Assembly (NCBI RefSeq): GCF_007289895.1
Contig: NZ_CP041661.1
Location: 310,001 to 374,000, forward strand
DNA length: 64,000 nt
Direction: 5' to 3'
Source of the DNA: Catenovulum sediminis
Lineage (GTDB): Bacteria; Pseudomonadota; Gammaproteobacteria; Enterobacterales; Alteromonadaceae
Shown in pieces: positions 46,541 to 54,838 of this stretch. The notes under the pieces were generated by a model. The model ran no database searches and had not been told where the DNA came from. It was given only the letters and a program-made list of their open reading frames with translations. Position 1 is the first letter of the stretch. Each line of letters begins with the position of its first letter. Both the position numbers and the translations under genes were made by a program.

Positions 46541-48946
46541 TTATATGTTGTCATTAGATTCTCCAACACTTTTCATCAACGAAGCAAATTGATCTCGATC
46601 TTGCTTTAGTCGCTCAATTATCTGTTTTGCAGCGGTTTGCATTTCTGGAACCTCAACTGGGGATGCGCCCCTCTCAAAAACTCCAGAAAGGTGAGAATAC
46701 TCATTGTTAATCCTGTCTGTTAAGATTGCAGGAATACTATCTTCACCAAAAAATATACTTAGGGTCTCTGGCGTCATGCCTTGATCGGGATATCGGTAAT
46801 AGAGGTAAATCTCGAAAAATTTTCTCGCATTGTTGGCAAAATTATAAAAGGTTACGTAGTTGGTATCATCGATAGCATCAAGAGAAGCACATTTATGGAT
46901 CTGATGAAACAGGTAGTTAAACTCAGTCACATATTCTTTTAAGTACGATGGCATAACCTGTAAGGTGGATTTTTTATCCTGTCTAACCACAACAAAGTAA
47001 GCTTTCTGACATTTTTTCTTGTCGCCTTCAGCAATAAGGTAATTGTCTTTCAGCCTCTTCAGATACTTCAAAAAATCAAGTTTGTGTGTTGAAACAAATA
47101 GTTGTGCAAATTTTCCCTTCTCGACCACTTCTGCATTTAACAAGCTATAAATAAAGAAAATATGATTACCGTCAAGCGACGAGATAGGATCATCAATCCA
47201 GATAATCGGTTTTGAATCTTTGGTTGCAACATCATCTAGCTTGGCCAAAAAGTAACAAAATGCTAGCAAGCTGCATTCACCTTCACTAAGGTGATAAGCT
47301 TTCTTTCCGTCACGAAGTACTTCAAACCGAATACGTTTAGCGTCTTGCGTTGGGCCTTCATCTTTTTTAGCCTCCAACGTTAAGAACTGATGCCCGAAAA
47401 AATTATTCAGATATTCATTTACCTTTTTAGCTCCTTTTTCTTCATCATTCAGTTCACGTTTCTTAGCCGCAACTTGTGCTTGTTTTTCGGTAATATTCTT
47501 ATTGATAGTCGTCTGCGCTTGTTGAGCCTCATCCCTCTTTTGCTTTAAGGTTTCAATTGATTTGAGCTGTGTTTGGTAGTCAATCGTAAGTAAATAATCA
47601 GCGACCTCTTTCAATCGCAAGTCGGCTTTAGCCTTGGTTTGTTCACCGGCTAATGAACTGCTAAATAACTCTGATTGAGCGCACAGGTCACTATATTCCT
47701 GCCAGATTTGCGCTAGTTTAGCAGTGCAATCAGCGGGGCTCTCATAGTCTTTAGCGTTTAAAATATCACCTTTACGCGCCTTCAGTTGCGCGGTTAGATT
47801 ACCTAAAGCAAGCTGATAATCCTTGGTTGCAGCTTTTAATCTGCAATCCAATGAGATTAGTTGTGAGTGAAACTTGGAATAAAAAACAGATTGATCAATG
47901 GTGAGTGCGGATTGAACTGTTATGTTTTCGGTTTCTATCTTAGTAAGTAATGCATTGATCGCCTTTTCTAATAACTCAGATTCTTCATCAAAGTGCTTAT
48001 CAAGCTCAGCCCATCGCTCAGCAGAAATTTCATTGTCGCAAAATGCGCATTTTTCATGCTTGTTTCGGTGGTGAGTACGACCTTCATTGACCCAGCGGTT
48101 AAGTACTGCATCTTTAACTAACGCCTGAATTTTGTCAGACTCACTGATCGGCTTAGATACCAGCACTTCAACTTGTTGTGCCAAGCTCAAAAAACTTAGC
48201 TGAGGTGAAGAAAATCTAGGTATTGCAGGCAAAACCTTTTCATCAATCAGCTTTTCGTGATCGCTCACTTGCTCTGATGTTAACTGCTGAAAATCAGGGC
48301 TACTTACAGTTGTGATATCGGCCTTTAATTTGGTAATGGTGTAGTTTTGGTCACCAAAACGCTCAGGCTTGTATTTAATGCCGATGTCTTTGCTGGTCGC
48401 TTTCTCCCCCAATTGTTTTTCTAGACGAACATTCGATTGCTTATGAGCGGTAACGGCATTGTTGTATACAACTGCGGCCTGCTTTTTGTCGGCAAACAAA
48501 CCGGTTTCTTGCCCTTCAATACTAGAACCGAGTTCTGCCTCAAGAGCTTTAATCTCTTTTTCGATCTTATTATTGTCGTCCCCCAAAATGGCAAATGGCT
48601 CAATGCTGTCGTCAGGATTAGTGATAAACCGAAGGTTATCTCTAATAAAGTCTTCATTGAAAACACGAACATTCTTGTCGTGGGTGGGTAAGGTCGCGAG
48701 TGTCACATCCGTGTTATCAGTAAATTTTAGCTGAAACGAGGGAGTGCCATATTTATCTGATAAAGAGCGTGTCTCTAAAGCACGAGCAATACGCGACAGT
48801 GTAGTCTTACCGGAATAGTTACGCCCATAGATGATGTTGATATCAACAAAGTTCTGAACAGCACCCCCTTTGTTTTTAACCTCACTATCCCAATTAAAAT
48901 CATCGAACACACCAAGCTTTTTAATGTGTTGAATTTTCTTTAGCAT
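46541..48946 (-). CDS. RloC/PrrC-like zinc-hook ATPase, putative anticodon nuclease
   Basis: 801-residue AAA_13-type (SMC/Rad50-like) ATPase. Walker A is [20 protein letters not shown] near residue 40; long coiled coils flank a central CAFC (about residue 300), a CxxC zinc hook as in RloC and Rad50. The ABC signature [19 protein letters not shown] and Walker [17 protein letters not shown] follow. Near the C terminus [13 protein letters not shown] and [11 protein letters not shown] supply Arg, Glu and His spaced like the nuclease triad of PrrC/RloC (R, E four residues on, H about 40 further). RloC cuts tRNA anticodon loops after DNA damage or phage attack and is often found with type I restriction genes, as here. 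AGGAGG ribosome site; overlaps the preceding fragment by 7 bases. Confidence 0.8.
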   Translation of the reverse strand: MLKKIQHIKKLGVFDDFNWDSEVKNKGGAVQNFVDINIIYGRNYSGKTTLSRIARALETRSLSDKYGTPSFQLKFTDNTDVTLATLPTHDKNVRVFNEDFIRDNLRFITNPDDSIEPFAILGDDNNKIEKEIKALEAELGSSIEGQETGLFADKKQAAVVYNNAVTAHKQSNVRLEKQLGEKATSKDIGIKYKPERFGDQNYTITKLKADITTVSSPDFQQLTSEQVSDHEKLIDEKVLPAIPRFSSPQLSFLSLAQQVEVLVSKPISESDKIQALVKDAVLNRWVNEGRTHHRNKHEKCAFCDNEISAERWAELDKHFDEESELLEKAINALLTKIETENITVQSALTIDQSVFYSKFHSQLISLDCRLKAATKDYQLALGNLTAQLKARKGDILNAKDYESPADCTAKLAQIWQEYSDLCAQSELFSSSLAGEQTKAKADLRLKEVADYLLTIDYQTQLKSIETLKQKRDEAQQAQTTINKNITEKQAQVAAKKRELNDEEKGAKKVNEYLNNFFGHQFLTLEAKKDEGPTQDAKRIRFEVLRDGKKAYHLSEGECSLLAFCYFLAKLDDVATKDSKPIIWIDDPISSLDGNHIFFIYSLLNAEVVEKGKFAQLFVSTHKLDFLKYLKRLKDNYLIAEGDKKKCQKAYFVVVRQDKKSTLQVMPSYLKEYVTEFNYLFHQIHKCASLDAIDDTNYVTFYNFANNARKFFEIYLYYRYPDQGMTPETLSIFFGEDSIPAILTDRINNEYSHLSGVFERGASPVEVPEMQTAAKQIIERLKQDRDQFASLMKSVGESNDNI

Positions 48947-49200
48947 GGTAAACCTCCTTGTGGGGCATATTTTTTCCAGAGGTTTTCATGGTGGTCAGTA
49001 AGTGCTGCCGAATAGTCTTTCACTTCCGTTTGAGATGAAGTTAAAGCATTAGGGGAAATAAGGCTCACATCACCGTCTTTTTCAAACCAAATAGATTGGC
49101 CTTCTTCCAATGCAAAGCACTTTTCCAAGCCAATCAGCACCTGGTAATGAAAGGCCAGGGCGGTTGTTAACGCGGCATTTGTTGTTTGACCACCACTCAT
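48940..49200 (-). CDS. Truncated PD-(D/E)xK nuclease-like protein (DUF4297-like N terminus)
   Basis: 86 residues resembling the N-terminal nuclease domain of DUF4297/Cap4-type effectors: LTTALAFHYQVLIGLEKCFA, IWFEKDGDVSLIS with an acidic cluster, and QTEVKDYSAALTDHHENLWK, where E-V-K gives the (D/E)xK signature. Full-length relatives continue with hundreds more residues; here the frame ends just after at GGLPC, where the DNA also forms the ribosome site and start of the RloC-like gene. So it is probably a remnant whose 3' part was replaced by that gene, or a mini-protein kept for coupling. Starts 9 bases after the hsdS stop. Confidence 0.6.
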   Translation of the reverse strand: MSGGQTTNAALTTALAFHYQVLIGLEKCFALEEGQSIWFEKDGDVSLISPNALTSSQTEVKDYSAALTDHHENLWKKYAPQGGLPC

Positions 49201-49209
49201 ACTCCCTCC

Positions 49210-50415
49210 TTAGAGCTCGCCTTTAAAGGCTGAATCGAGAATTGATGCTTTTAGTTGGTTCAGAGAGGTCATTTCTGCTGTCACCTCAGCTTCCAAATTG
49301 CGGCTTTTATCGACTAACTGCCCGACTTTATCAACAATATCATGCTGAATAGCTTTACTTGGAACAGGGATTAGGTACTTTTCCAACGCTTTTTTATTTA
49401 CCCCAGACTGACCAGCGGCTCGTTGGGAAATGCCAATAACATAGTTCTGTATTGACGGTGACTGCAGGAACCAAAATAGATAATCCTTCGTCAAAAGCTC
49501 CTCATTAGGTACGGCTTTCATCAAAGCAACGTTATAAGCGCCATCAAGCCCTCTCAATATCTGAAATACTGGTGGTCCATAGCGTCCAATCATCACATCA
49601 TCTTTCGTACAGAATTTCTTCGTTGATGCGCTATCGACATAAACAATATGATTATCAGTCTTATAATCACGAATCTGAATTAAGCGAACATAGCCTTCTT
49701 TCTGAACATCAGAAAACTGTGATTTTGGCGGCTGAGAGCCACCTATGAAATCAACCACCTCCGTTAGTGGCACGGAATCACAATCCGACAGTTTGAAAAA
49801 TTCATCTAATACGCTGTCGAACAGTTGTTTAGATAGATCGAGCTTGCTTTGCAAATGCTCGATGGCGGTGTCGATGCGGGAGAGCAGTGCATCGAGTTTT
49901 TCGACGATGCGTTGTTGCTCCAGCAAGCTTGGAAGAGGAATGTCCAATTCTTCAACCATTGCTTTAGTAAGGGCCTGTCTAGTCGCACCGCCAGCGCCTT
50001 GCCAAAGCAGTTGTGCCTTAAACTTAGGATTTACGATCAAATAGTTCAGGAATTTACTATCGACATACTCCGTTGGTCTAATAATTGCGACATGCTGATT
50101 TACACGTGCAGGCAAGAACTCATTAGGAACAATACAGCATCTTGCAATTGATGCCCCTGTAATATTGAGTAGTACGTCTCCACTCTCCACGACTACATTT
50201 TTGAGGCCATTAGCTTGCTCATCATCAATAAACGCAAGCTTTTTCTCTTTAAAGAAACAGTCGTGAACATTTAGGCTTCTAATTAGCGAAATACCGCTAG
50301 ATTTATAAGCTTTTTCGCCTCCCTTCGGAGTTGCCCCACTTCCAATCTTGGTTGTGAGATCTTTCAACTTGTGCCACTCCCACCCATCCGGTAGTTTATA
50401 TAAAACCTGCTCCAT
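49210..50415 (-). CDS. hsdS: Type I restriction-modification specificity subunit HsdS
   Basis: 401-residue specificity subunit with two target-recognition domains. TRD1: LPDGWEWHKLKDLTTKIGSG, LLNITGASIARCCIVP, DIPLPSLLEQQRIVEKLDAL, then a spacer helix (LLSRIDTAIEHLQSKLDLSK). TRD2: FIGGSQPPKSQFSDV, MIGRYGPPVFQILRGLDGAY, YLIPVPSKAIQHDIVDKVGQ and a closing helix ending ILDSAFKGEL. Typical length. It lies 2 bases after hsdM. It determines the bipartite DNA site recognised; the site cannot be told from the protein alone. Confidence 0.94.
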   Translation of the reverse strand: MEQVLYKLPDGWEWHKLKDLTTKIGSGATPKGGEKAYKSSGISLIRSLNVHDCFFKEKKLAFIDDEQANGLKNVVVESGDVLLNITGASIARCCIVPNEFLPARVNQHVAIIRPTEYVDSKFLNYLIVNPKFKAQLLWQGAGGATRQALTKAMVEELDIPLPSLLEQQRIVEKLDALLSRIDTAIEHLQSKLDLSKQLFDSVLDEFFKLSDCDSVPLTEVVDFIGGSQPPKSQFSDVQKEGYVRLIQIRDYKTDNHIVYVDSASTKKFCTKDDVMIGRYGPPVFQILRGLDGAYNVALMKAVPNEELLTKDYLFWFLQSPSIQNYVIGISQRAAGQSGVNKKALEKYLIPVPSKAIQHDIVDKVGQLVDKSRNLEAEVTAEMTSLNQLKASILDSAFKGEL

Positions 50416-50417
50416 GC

Positions 50418-51896
50418 TTATTTCTCCGCCAACAGGCCTTCAATTTCATCTAATAGGCCTGACACCAGTTTTTCTTTGGTGCGGATCTGCTTAAGAATAT
50501 CGCTTGGCGCTAAGTACTCGGCATCTTTTTGTTTGGCTGGATTTTTAGCAGAGAGGTCATAGTCTTCTGCGAGTTTGCTGGCTGATACCGTCCAGGAGCG
50601 ATCCGTAGTTTCGCGGCTGCTATACAGCTCAACAAACTCTTTTAAGTGGTCATCGGTAATAGGCTTGTTTTTGGTGAGCTTTTGCTCCGGCTCACATTCG
50701 TAGTACCACACATCGCTGGTGCCGCCGCTGCGCTCAAAAAACAGCACATTGGTTTTTACGCCCGAATATGGCAAAAATACCCCAGCGGGTAGGCTTAAAA
50801 TGGTGTGTAGGTTAAAATTTTCCAGCAGTTCTTGTTTGACCTGTTTAAACGCACTGTTGGTTTGGAACAGCACGCCTTCTGGCACGACGATGGCAGCTTT
50901 GCCGCCACTTTTCAGGGTTTTCATAAAGTGTTGTAAAAACAGCAACTCGGTGGCATTCGCTTTAATGGGAAAATTCTGTTGAATCTGGTCTTTCTCTTTG
51001 CCGCCAAATGGTGGGTTAGCGAGAATAATGTCGTAACGGTCTTTTTCCTGAATATCACGGATATTTTGAGTAAGGGTATTACCACGAAACAAGTTGGGCG
51101 ATTCGATGCCATGCAAAATCATGTTCATCATGCCCATCACATAAGCCAGCGAAGTTTTTTCAAAACCAAAGAAGGTATCGCGCTGGATAAAGTCCCATTG
51201 CTCAGTAGAAAGAGCACTCTTTTTGGCTTTTAAGTGGTCAAAGGCTTCGACTAGGAATCCGCATGAGCCAGCCGCTGCATCGTAAATGGTTTGCCCGGCT
51301 TGTGGGTCAATGGCTTTAATCATGGCACGCACTACTGGACGCGGGGTGTAAAACTCACCCGCATAGCCACCGGCATCGCCCATGTTTTGCAATAAGCCTT
51401 CATAAACTAACGAGAGCTCAAACATTTCATCACTGGACTGGAAATTCAGCGTATCGATAATATCCAACACCTCACGCAAGGTATGGCCAGAAGCGACCTT
51501 GTTGTCTAAATACTGGAAGATGGCACCAATTTTATAGGCGAAGGATTTAGGGTCTGATCCCGTAACGGCGGCATTGGCAAAGCTTTTTAAGTAAGGGAAT
51601 AGCTCGTTATTCACATAATCGGTTAAGTCATCGCCCGTGCGAACTTTGTTAATGTCTAGCTTGCCATCGAAGTTTTTCGGGCAGGCCCAATTTGACCAAC
51701 GATGTTCTTCATCCAATACAGGATGATAGTCTTTACCTGACAGAACCGCTTCATCTTCTTTTTCAGACTCGTAATCATCTAAAAATTTTAAAAACAACAC
51801 CCAAGAGGTTTGCTCGGTATAGTGCATGGCACCACTAATGCCATCGTCGCGGCGCAGTATGTCGGTAATTCGGTCAATCTTTTGTTGTAATGACAT
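50418..51896 (-). CDS. hsdM: Type I restriction-modification N6-adenine methyltransferase HsdM
   Basis: 492-residue methyltransferase subunit. N-terminal helical domain (MSLQQKIDRITDILRRDDGI, WVLFLKFLDDYESEKEDEA), SAM-binding motif IYDAAAGSCGFLVEAFDHLK and catalytic motif IV ILANPPFGGKE (NPPF). Also LLQNMGDAGGYAGEFYTPRP and VVPEGVLFQTNSAFKQVKQE. With HsdS it methylates adenine in host DNA to protect it; with HsdR it completes the restriction enzyme. The gene starts 3 bases after the ATPase-TOPRIM gene. Confidence 0.96.
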   Translation of the reverse strand: MSLQQKIDRITDILRRDDGISGAMHYTEQTSWVLFLKFLDDYESEKEDEAVLSGKDYHPVLDEEHRWSNWACPKNFDGKLDINKVRTGDDLTDYVNNELFPYLKSFANAAVTGSDPKSFAYKIGAIFQYLDNKVASGHTLREVLDIIDTLNFQSSDEMFELSLVYEGLLQNMGDAGGYAGEFYTPRPVVRAMIKAIDPQAGQTIYDAAAGSCGFLVEAFDHLKAKKSALSTEQWDFIQRDTFFGFEKTSLAYVMGMMNMILHGIESPNLFRGNTLTQNIRDIQEKDRYDIILANPPFGGKEKDQIQQNFPIKANATELLFLQHFMKTLKSGGKAAIVVPEGVLFQTNSAFKQVKQELLENFNLHTILSLPAGVFLPYSGVKTNVLFFERSGGTSDVWYYECEPEQKLTKNKPITDDHLKEFVELYSSRETTDRSWTVSASKLAEDYDLSAKNPAKQKDAEYLAPSDILKQIRTKEKLVSGLLDEIEGLLAEK

Positions 51897-51899
51897 GGC

Positions 51900-53783
51900 T
51901 TATAGTTTTCCGATAATAAAATTGTACATATTGGTGATGTCTTCGCTGATTTCTCTGTAATCTACATGAGAAATATATTCTTGGAACATCTCTCTACTGA
52001 AGCCGTAAGGTTCTTCTTCAACCTCTTCTATAAATGGCGATAAGATACTTTTCACGAAATCGGAAGGCAGGGATGCTAGGTAATTGTTATACACTGGCTT
52101 GGTTTCGAAGGTGGTCTCTTTGCCTTTTTTTACTTCTTTAGTTTCGTTTAAAACTTGAAAGCCATTGTCACATTGTTTAAGTAAATAATCGCCATTTTTA
52201 AATTGTTGTAAGTGTGCTGATTCGGGGAGCTTGTGGTTGTTAAGTGCGGCCACACATGCTCCCAGTGCTGAATTTGACAGAAGGTAATGTTTAATCTCCC
52301 TTCTTCGCCAACTTAAAACATGAACTTTCAGCTTATTGCTTGTATTAATCTTGATGCCTTGAACTTTTAATGAGAACTCTTCAGTGCCTATACCATCAAT
52401 TGGTAGATTATCTCTGTCACAAAGCAAAAATATCTCTGTTGTTTTAATGTCTAACCCTTCGCAAAACTTCATAAAGTTTTGAACCCAGTTTAATTTAGAC
52501 TCGGCAAATTTGCAGTTATGTGTGTTCCAGCCTGAATTTACTTTTACAACAGCTACCTTATCAAATTTTTCATCAAAATGTTCATCAGGGAAACCAAAAC
52601 TTTGCTTAGATTTCTTGTATAACTCTCGAAATATATACCAGTCATTTAAGTCATCAATAAGCACTATTTTCTTGTAATAAGTTAAAGCTCTAAATTCTGA
52701 TTTTTTAATATTAGATAGCTGTGAAAGTCGCTTTATTAGCTCATTTGAATTTGAGGGTAAGTAAACTTTCCCCTTGTTTAAAATCCTAATATTCTCAACC
52801 CCTACACAGTATATTGAATCTAATAAATGCGTGGTTGATATAGAGTTCCCTTTTATTTGTTTGAGGCTGTCCCAGAATTTTTTTACATTTTCATAGTGCA
52901 GATGAGAGTCGGCTTCATCGAAAATGAATAATGTATCGTCACTATCAAATAGGTCGACAATGGCATACAAGAAAAGTAGCTGAAACTCGCCATCGCTTAA
53001 ATCACCTAATTCAAGAGGCTGATCATCAGTCTTGCTTTTGAAGACTAATGATGATGCTTCTTTATCAAGAAAACTTGAATTGTTACAAGCTCTAATGAAG
53101 AATCCAATTTCAGGATCGAACCTGTTAATTGATTCTTCACCATCCTCCAACCTCTCAGTATCAAAAGATACGTCCAGCAAGTTTTCAGGATATATTTCAA
53201 ATATATCTTTCTTAATAGGGACGTCAAAGTCATATTTATCGCGAATACAATTTTCAATGAAACTTTCCAAGGTTCTATGAAAAGCAGTTTGCCGAATTGT
53301 ATCAATGTCCCCGCGAGCTTCTCTACTCAAAGCCTCGTCAACTTGCCTAACATATTGCGAATCTAATCTAAACGCTATTTTAAGTGTTGTCGTGTTGTCT
53401 AGCCCTTCAACTTCGTCTGCATAACCTGCTGAAATAAGAAACCCACGCACCTTGCCATCTTTCTTCAGAGCAGTAGCTAGAAATATCAGCAATTTAGACC
53501 ATGACTTATCAAAATAAAAACATGAAAACTGCAAGTTATTTTCATTTGAGTTCGTTTTTTTTAAGTGACGCAAAAACTCGTTCGAGAACTTTTCATTTTG
53601 ACCGGATGAAAAGCATACTATTTTCTTGTCGATGTATTTCTTTTGAGTTAACTTTTGGCTAAAAATTGAGTGCAATATGCTAGATTTTCCTGAACCATTC
53701 TCACCAATTAATGTTGTAACTTTACTCAAGCTTATTGTTTGAGGCTGCTGATGCAACGGGTTAGGTGCGAGTGTTAGTTCCAT
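51900..53783 (-). CDS. ATPase-TOPRIM protein of the OLD/PARIS-like type
   Basis: 627 residues: an ABC-type ATPase with Walker A TLIGENGSGKSSILHSIF near the N terminus, signature LGDLSDGEFQLLFLYAIV, Walker B DTLFIFDEADSHLHYE, and a His switch in SISTTHLLDS. From about residue 365 a TOPRIM-like part follows: KKIVLIDDLNDWYIFRELYK, LLCDRDNLP (D-x-D) and LSWRRREIKHYLLS, the order seen in OLD nucleases and in AriB-like (DUF4435) proteins. The usual Glu of the first TOPRIM motif is Asp here. This may be a single-chain anti-phage effector nested in the restriction operon. The function is inferred; no sensor partner is recognised. Confidence 0.72.
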   Translation of the reverse strand: MELTLAPNPLHQQPQTISLSKVTTLIGENGSGKSSILHSIFSQKLTQKKYIDKKIVCFSSGQNEKFSNEFLRHLKKTNSNENNLQFSCFYFDKSWSKLLIFLATALKKDGKVRGFLISAGYADEVEGLDNTTTLKIAFRLDSQYVRQVDEALSREARGDIDTIRQTAFHRTLESFIENCIRDKYDFDVPIKKDIFEIYPENLLDVSFDTERLEDGEESINRFDPEIGFFIRACNNSSFLDKEASSLVFKSKTDDQPLELGDLSDGEFQLLFLYAIVDLFDSDDTLFIFDEADSHLHYENVKKFWDSLKQIKGNSISTTHLLDSIYCVGVENIRILNKGKVYLPSNSNELIKRLSQLSNIKKSEFRALTYYKKIVLIDDLNDWYIFRELYKKSKQSFGFPDEHFDEKFDKVAVVKVNSGWNTHNCKFAESKLNWVQNFMKFCEGLDIKTTEIFLLCDRDNLPIDGIGTEEFSLKVQGIKINTSNKLKVHVLSWRRREIKHYLLSNSALGACVAALNNHKLPESAHLQQFKNGDYLLKQCDNGFQVLNETKEVKKGKETTFETKPVYNNYLASLPSDFVKSILSPFIEEVEEEPYGFSREMFQEYISHVDYREISEDITNMYNFIIGKL

Positions 53784-53786
53784 TTA

Positions 53787-54824
53787 TTATTCGCCTTTTG
53801 TTTGTTCTTTTTTTAGCTGTGCAATTTGCTGCTTTTCGCGTTCCAACTCTTGGCGCAGTTCTTCTTCACTTGGCAAGATCAGGCGGTATCGGCTGGCAAA
53901 CAGTTGTTCGCTGTCTTTTAGTACCGAGTAGCGCACTATGGATTCATCTTTATTGGTGCATAAAATAATACCGACCGTGGGGTTGTCGTCTGGGCCGCGT
54001 TTTAGGTCGTCGTACATGCGTACGTACATATCCATTTGGCCAATGTCCTGATGGTTTAACTCACCGGTTTTTAGCTCAAACAAGACAAAACATTTAAGCA
54101 GATAGTTGTAAAACACTAAGTCGATATAGAAATCTTTACTTTCGGTACTTACGCGTTGCTGGCGGGCTACAAAGGCAAAACCTTTACCTAGTTCTAATAA
54201 AAAGTCCTGTAACTTGTCCATCAGGGCTTGTTCTAAGTCGGCTTCTAATAGTTTTTCAATTCCGCCTATGCCTAAAAACTCAAGCATCATAGGGTCACGC
54301 ACAAAACCTTTGGGTGCTAGTTGTTTGTTTTGTTCTATTAACTGTTGTTTGGCTTCGTCACTAACGGCTTGCTTATTTTGACTAACCAATAAACGTTCGT
54401 AGTAAAGCGTGCCTATTTGTCTATCGAGTGCGCGTGAGCTCCAGTTTTGCTCGGCAGCTTCGTTCATATACCACTGCCGTGCGCTGTCATCTTCTACTCG
54501 CAATAATCTGCGGTAATGTGTCCAGCTTAATTCGGGACGCAGTGCGTCTCGAATTGGAAAAGTTTGATAAAACAGGCGCATTTTACGTAAGTTGCTGGCA
54601 TCAAACCCTTTGCCAAACTCAGCGGTAAGTTGCTCTGATAATTGCGTCAGCAATTTGCTGCCGTATTGGGCGCGGTTTTCACCTTGTTGTTCAAACTCAA
54701 CAATGTGCTGCCCAATTTGCCAGTAAGTTTGCACCTGTATGGCATCTACAGCACGGTAGGCCTGATTTCTGGCTTGTTGAATAATGTCTTTTAGTTGGGT
54801 TATTAATGGGCTAATTGTCAGCAT
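53787..54824 (-). CDS. DUF1016 / YhcG-type PD-(D/E)xK nuclease
   Basis: 345-residue YhcG family protein: N-terminal DUF1016 domain (QTYWQIGQHIVEFEQQGENR, GKGFDASNLRKMRLFYQTFP, LSWTHYRRLLRVEDDSARQW) and a C-terminal PD-(D/E)xK nuclease with DFYIDLVFYNYLLKCFVLFE followed by LKTGEL (Asp, then ELK). Ends with a Glu/Lys-rich helix. These proteins are regularly encoded inside type I restriction operons and are thought to assist restriction or act as defence nucleases. It lies 14 bases after hsdR and 3 bases before the ATPase-TOPRIM gene. Confidence 0.92.
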   Translation of the reverse strand: MLTISPLITQLKDIIQQARNQAYRAVDAIQVQTYWQIGQHIVEFEQQGENRAQYGSKLLTQLSEQLTAEFGKGFDASNLRKMRLFYQTFPIRDALRPELSWTHYRRLLRVEDDSARQWYMNEAAEQNWSSRALDRQIGTLYYERLLVSQNKQAVSDEAKQQLIEQNKQLAPKGFVRDPMMLEFLGIGGIEKLLEADLEQALMDKLQDFLLELGKGFAFVARQQRVSTESKDFYIDLVFYNYLLKCFVLFELKTGELNHQDIGQMDMYVRMYDDLKRGPDDNPTVGIILCTNKDESIVRYSVLKDSEQLFASRYRLILPSEEELRQELEREKQQIAQLKKEQTKGE

Positions 54825-54838
54825 AATGTGCTCTTAAA

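Noticed and set aside
48437-48734. Plus-strand frames inside the RloC-like gene, considered as an antisense antitoxin
   Set aside because: They follow antisense codon structure of a coiled-coil region, lack ribosome sites and resemble no antitoxin.
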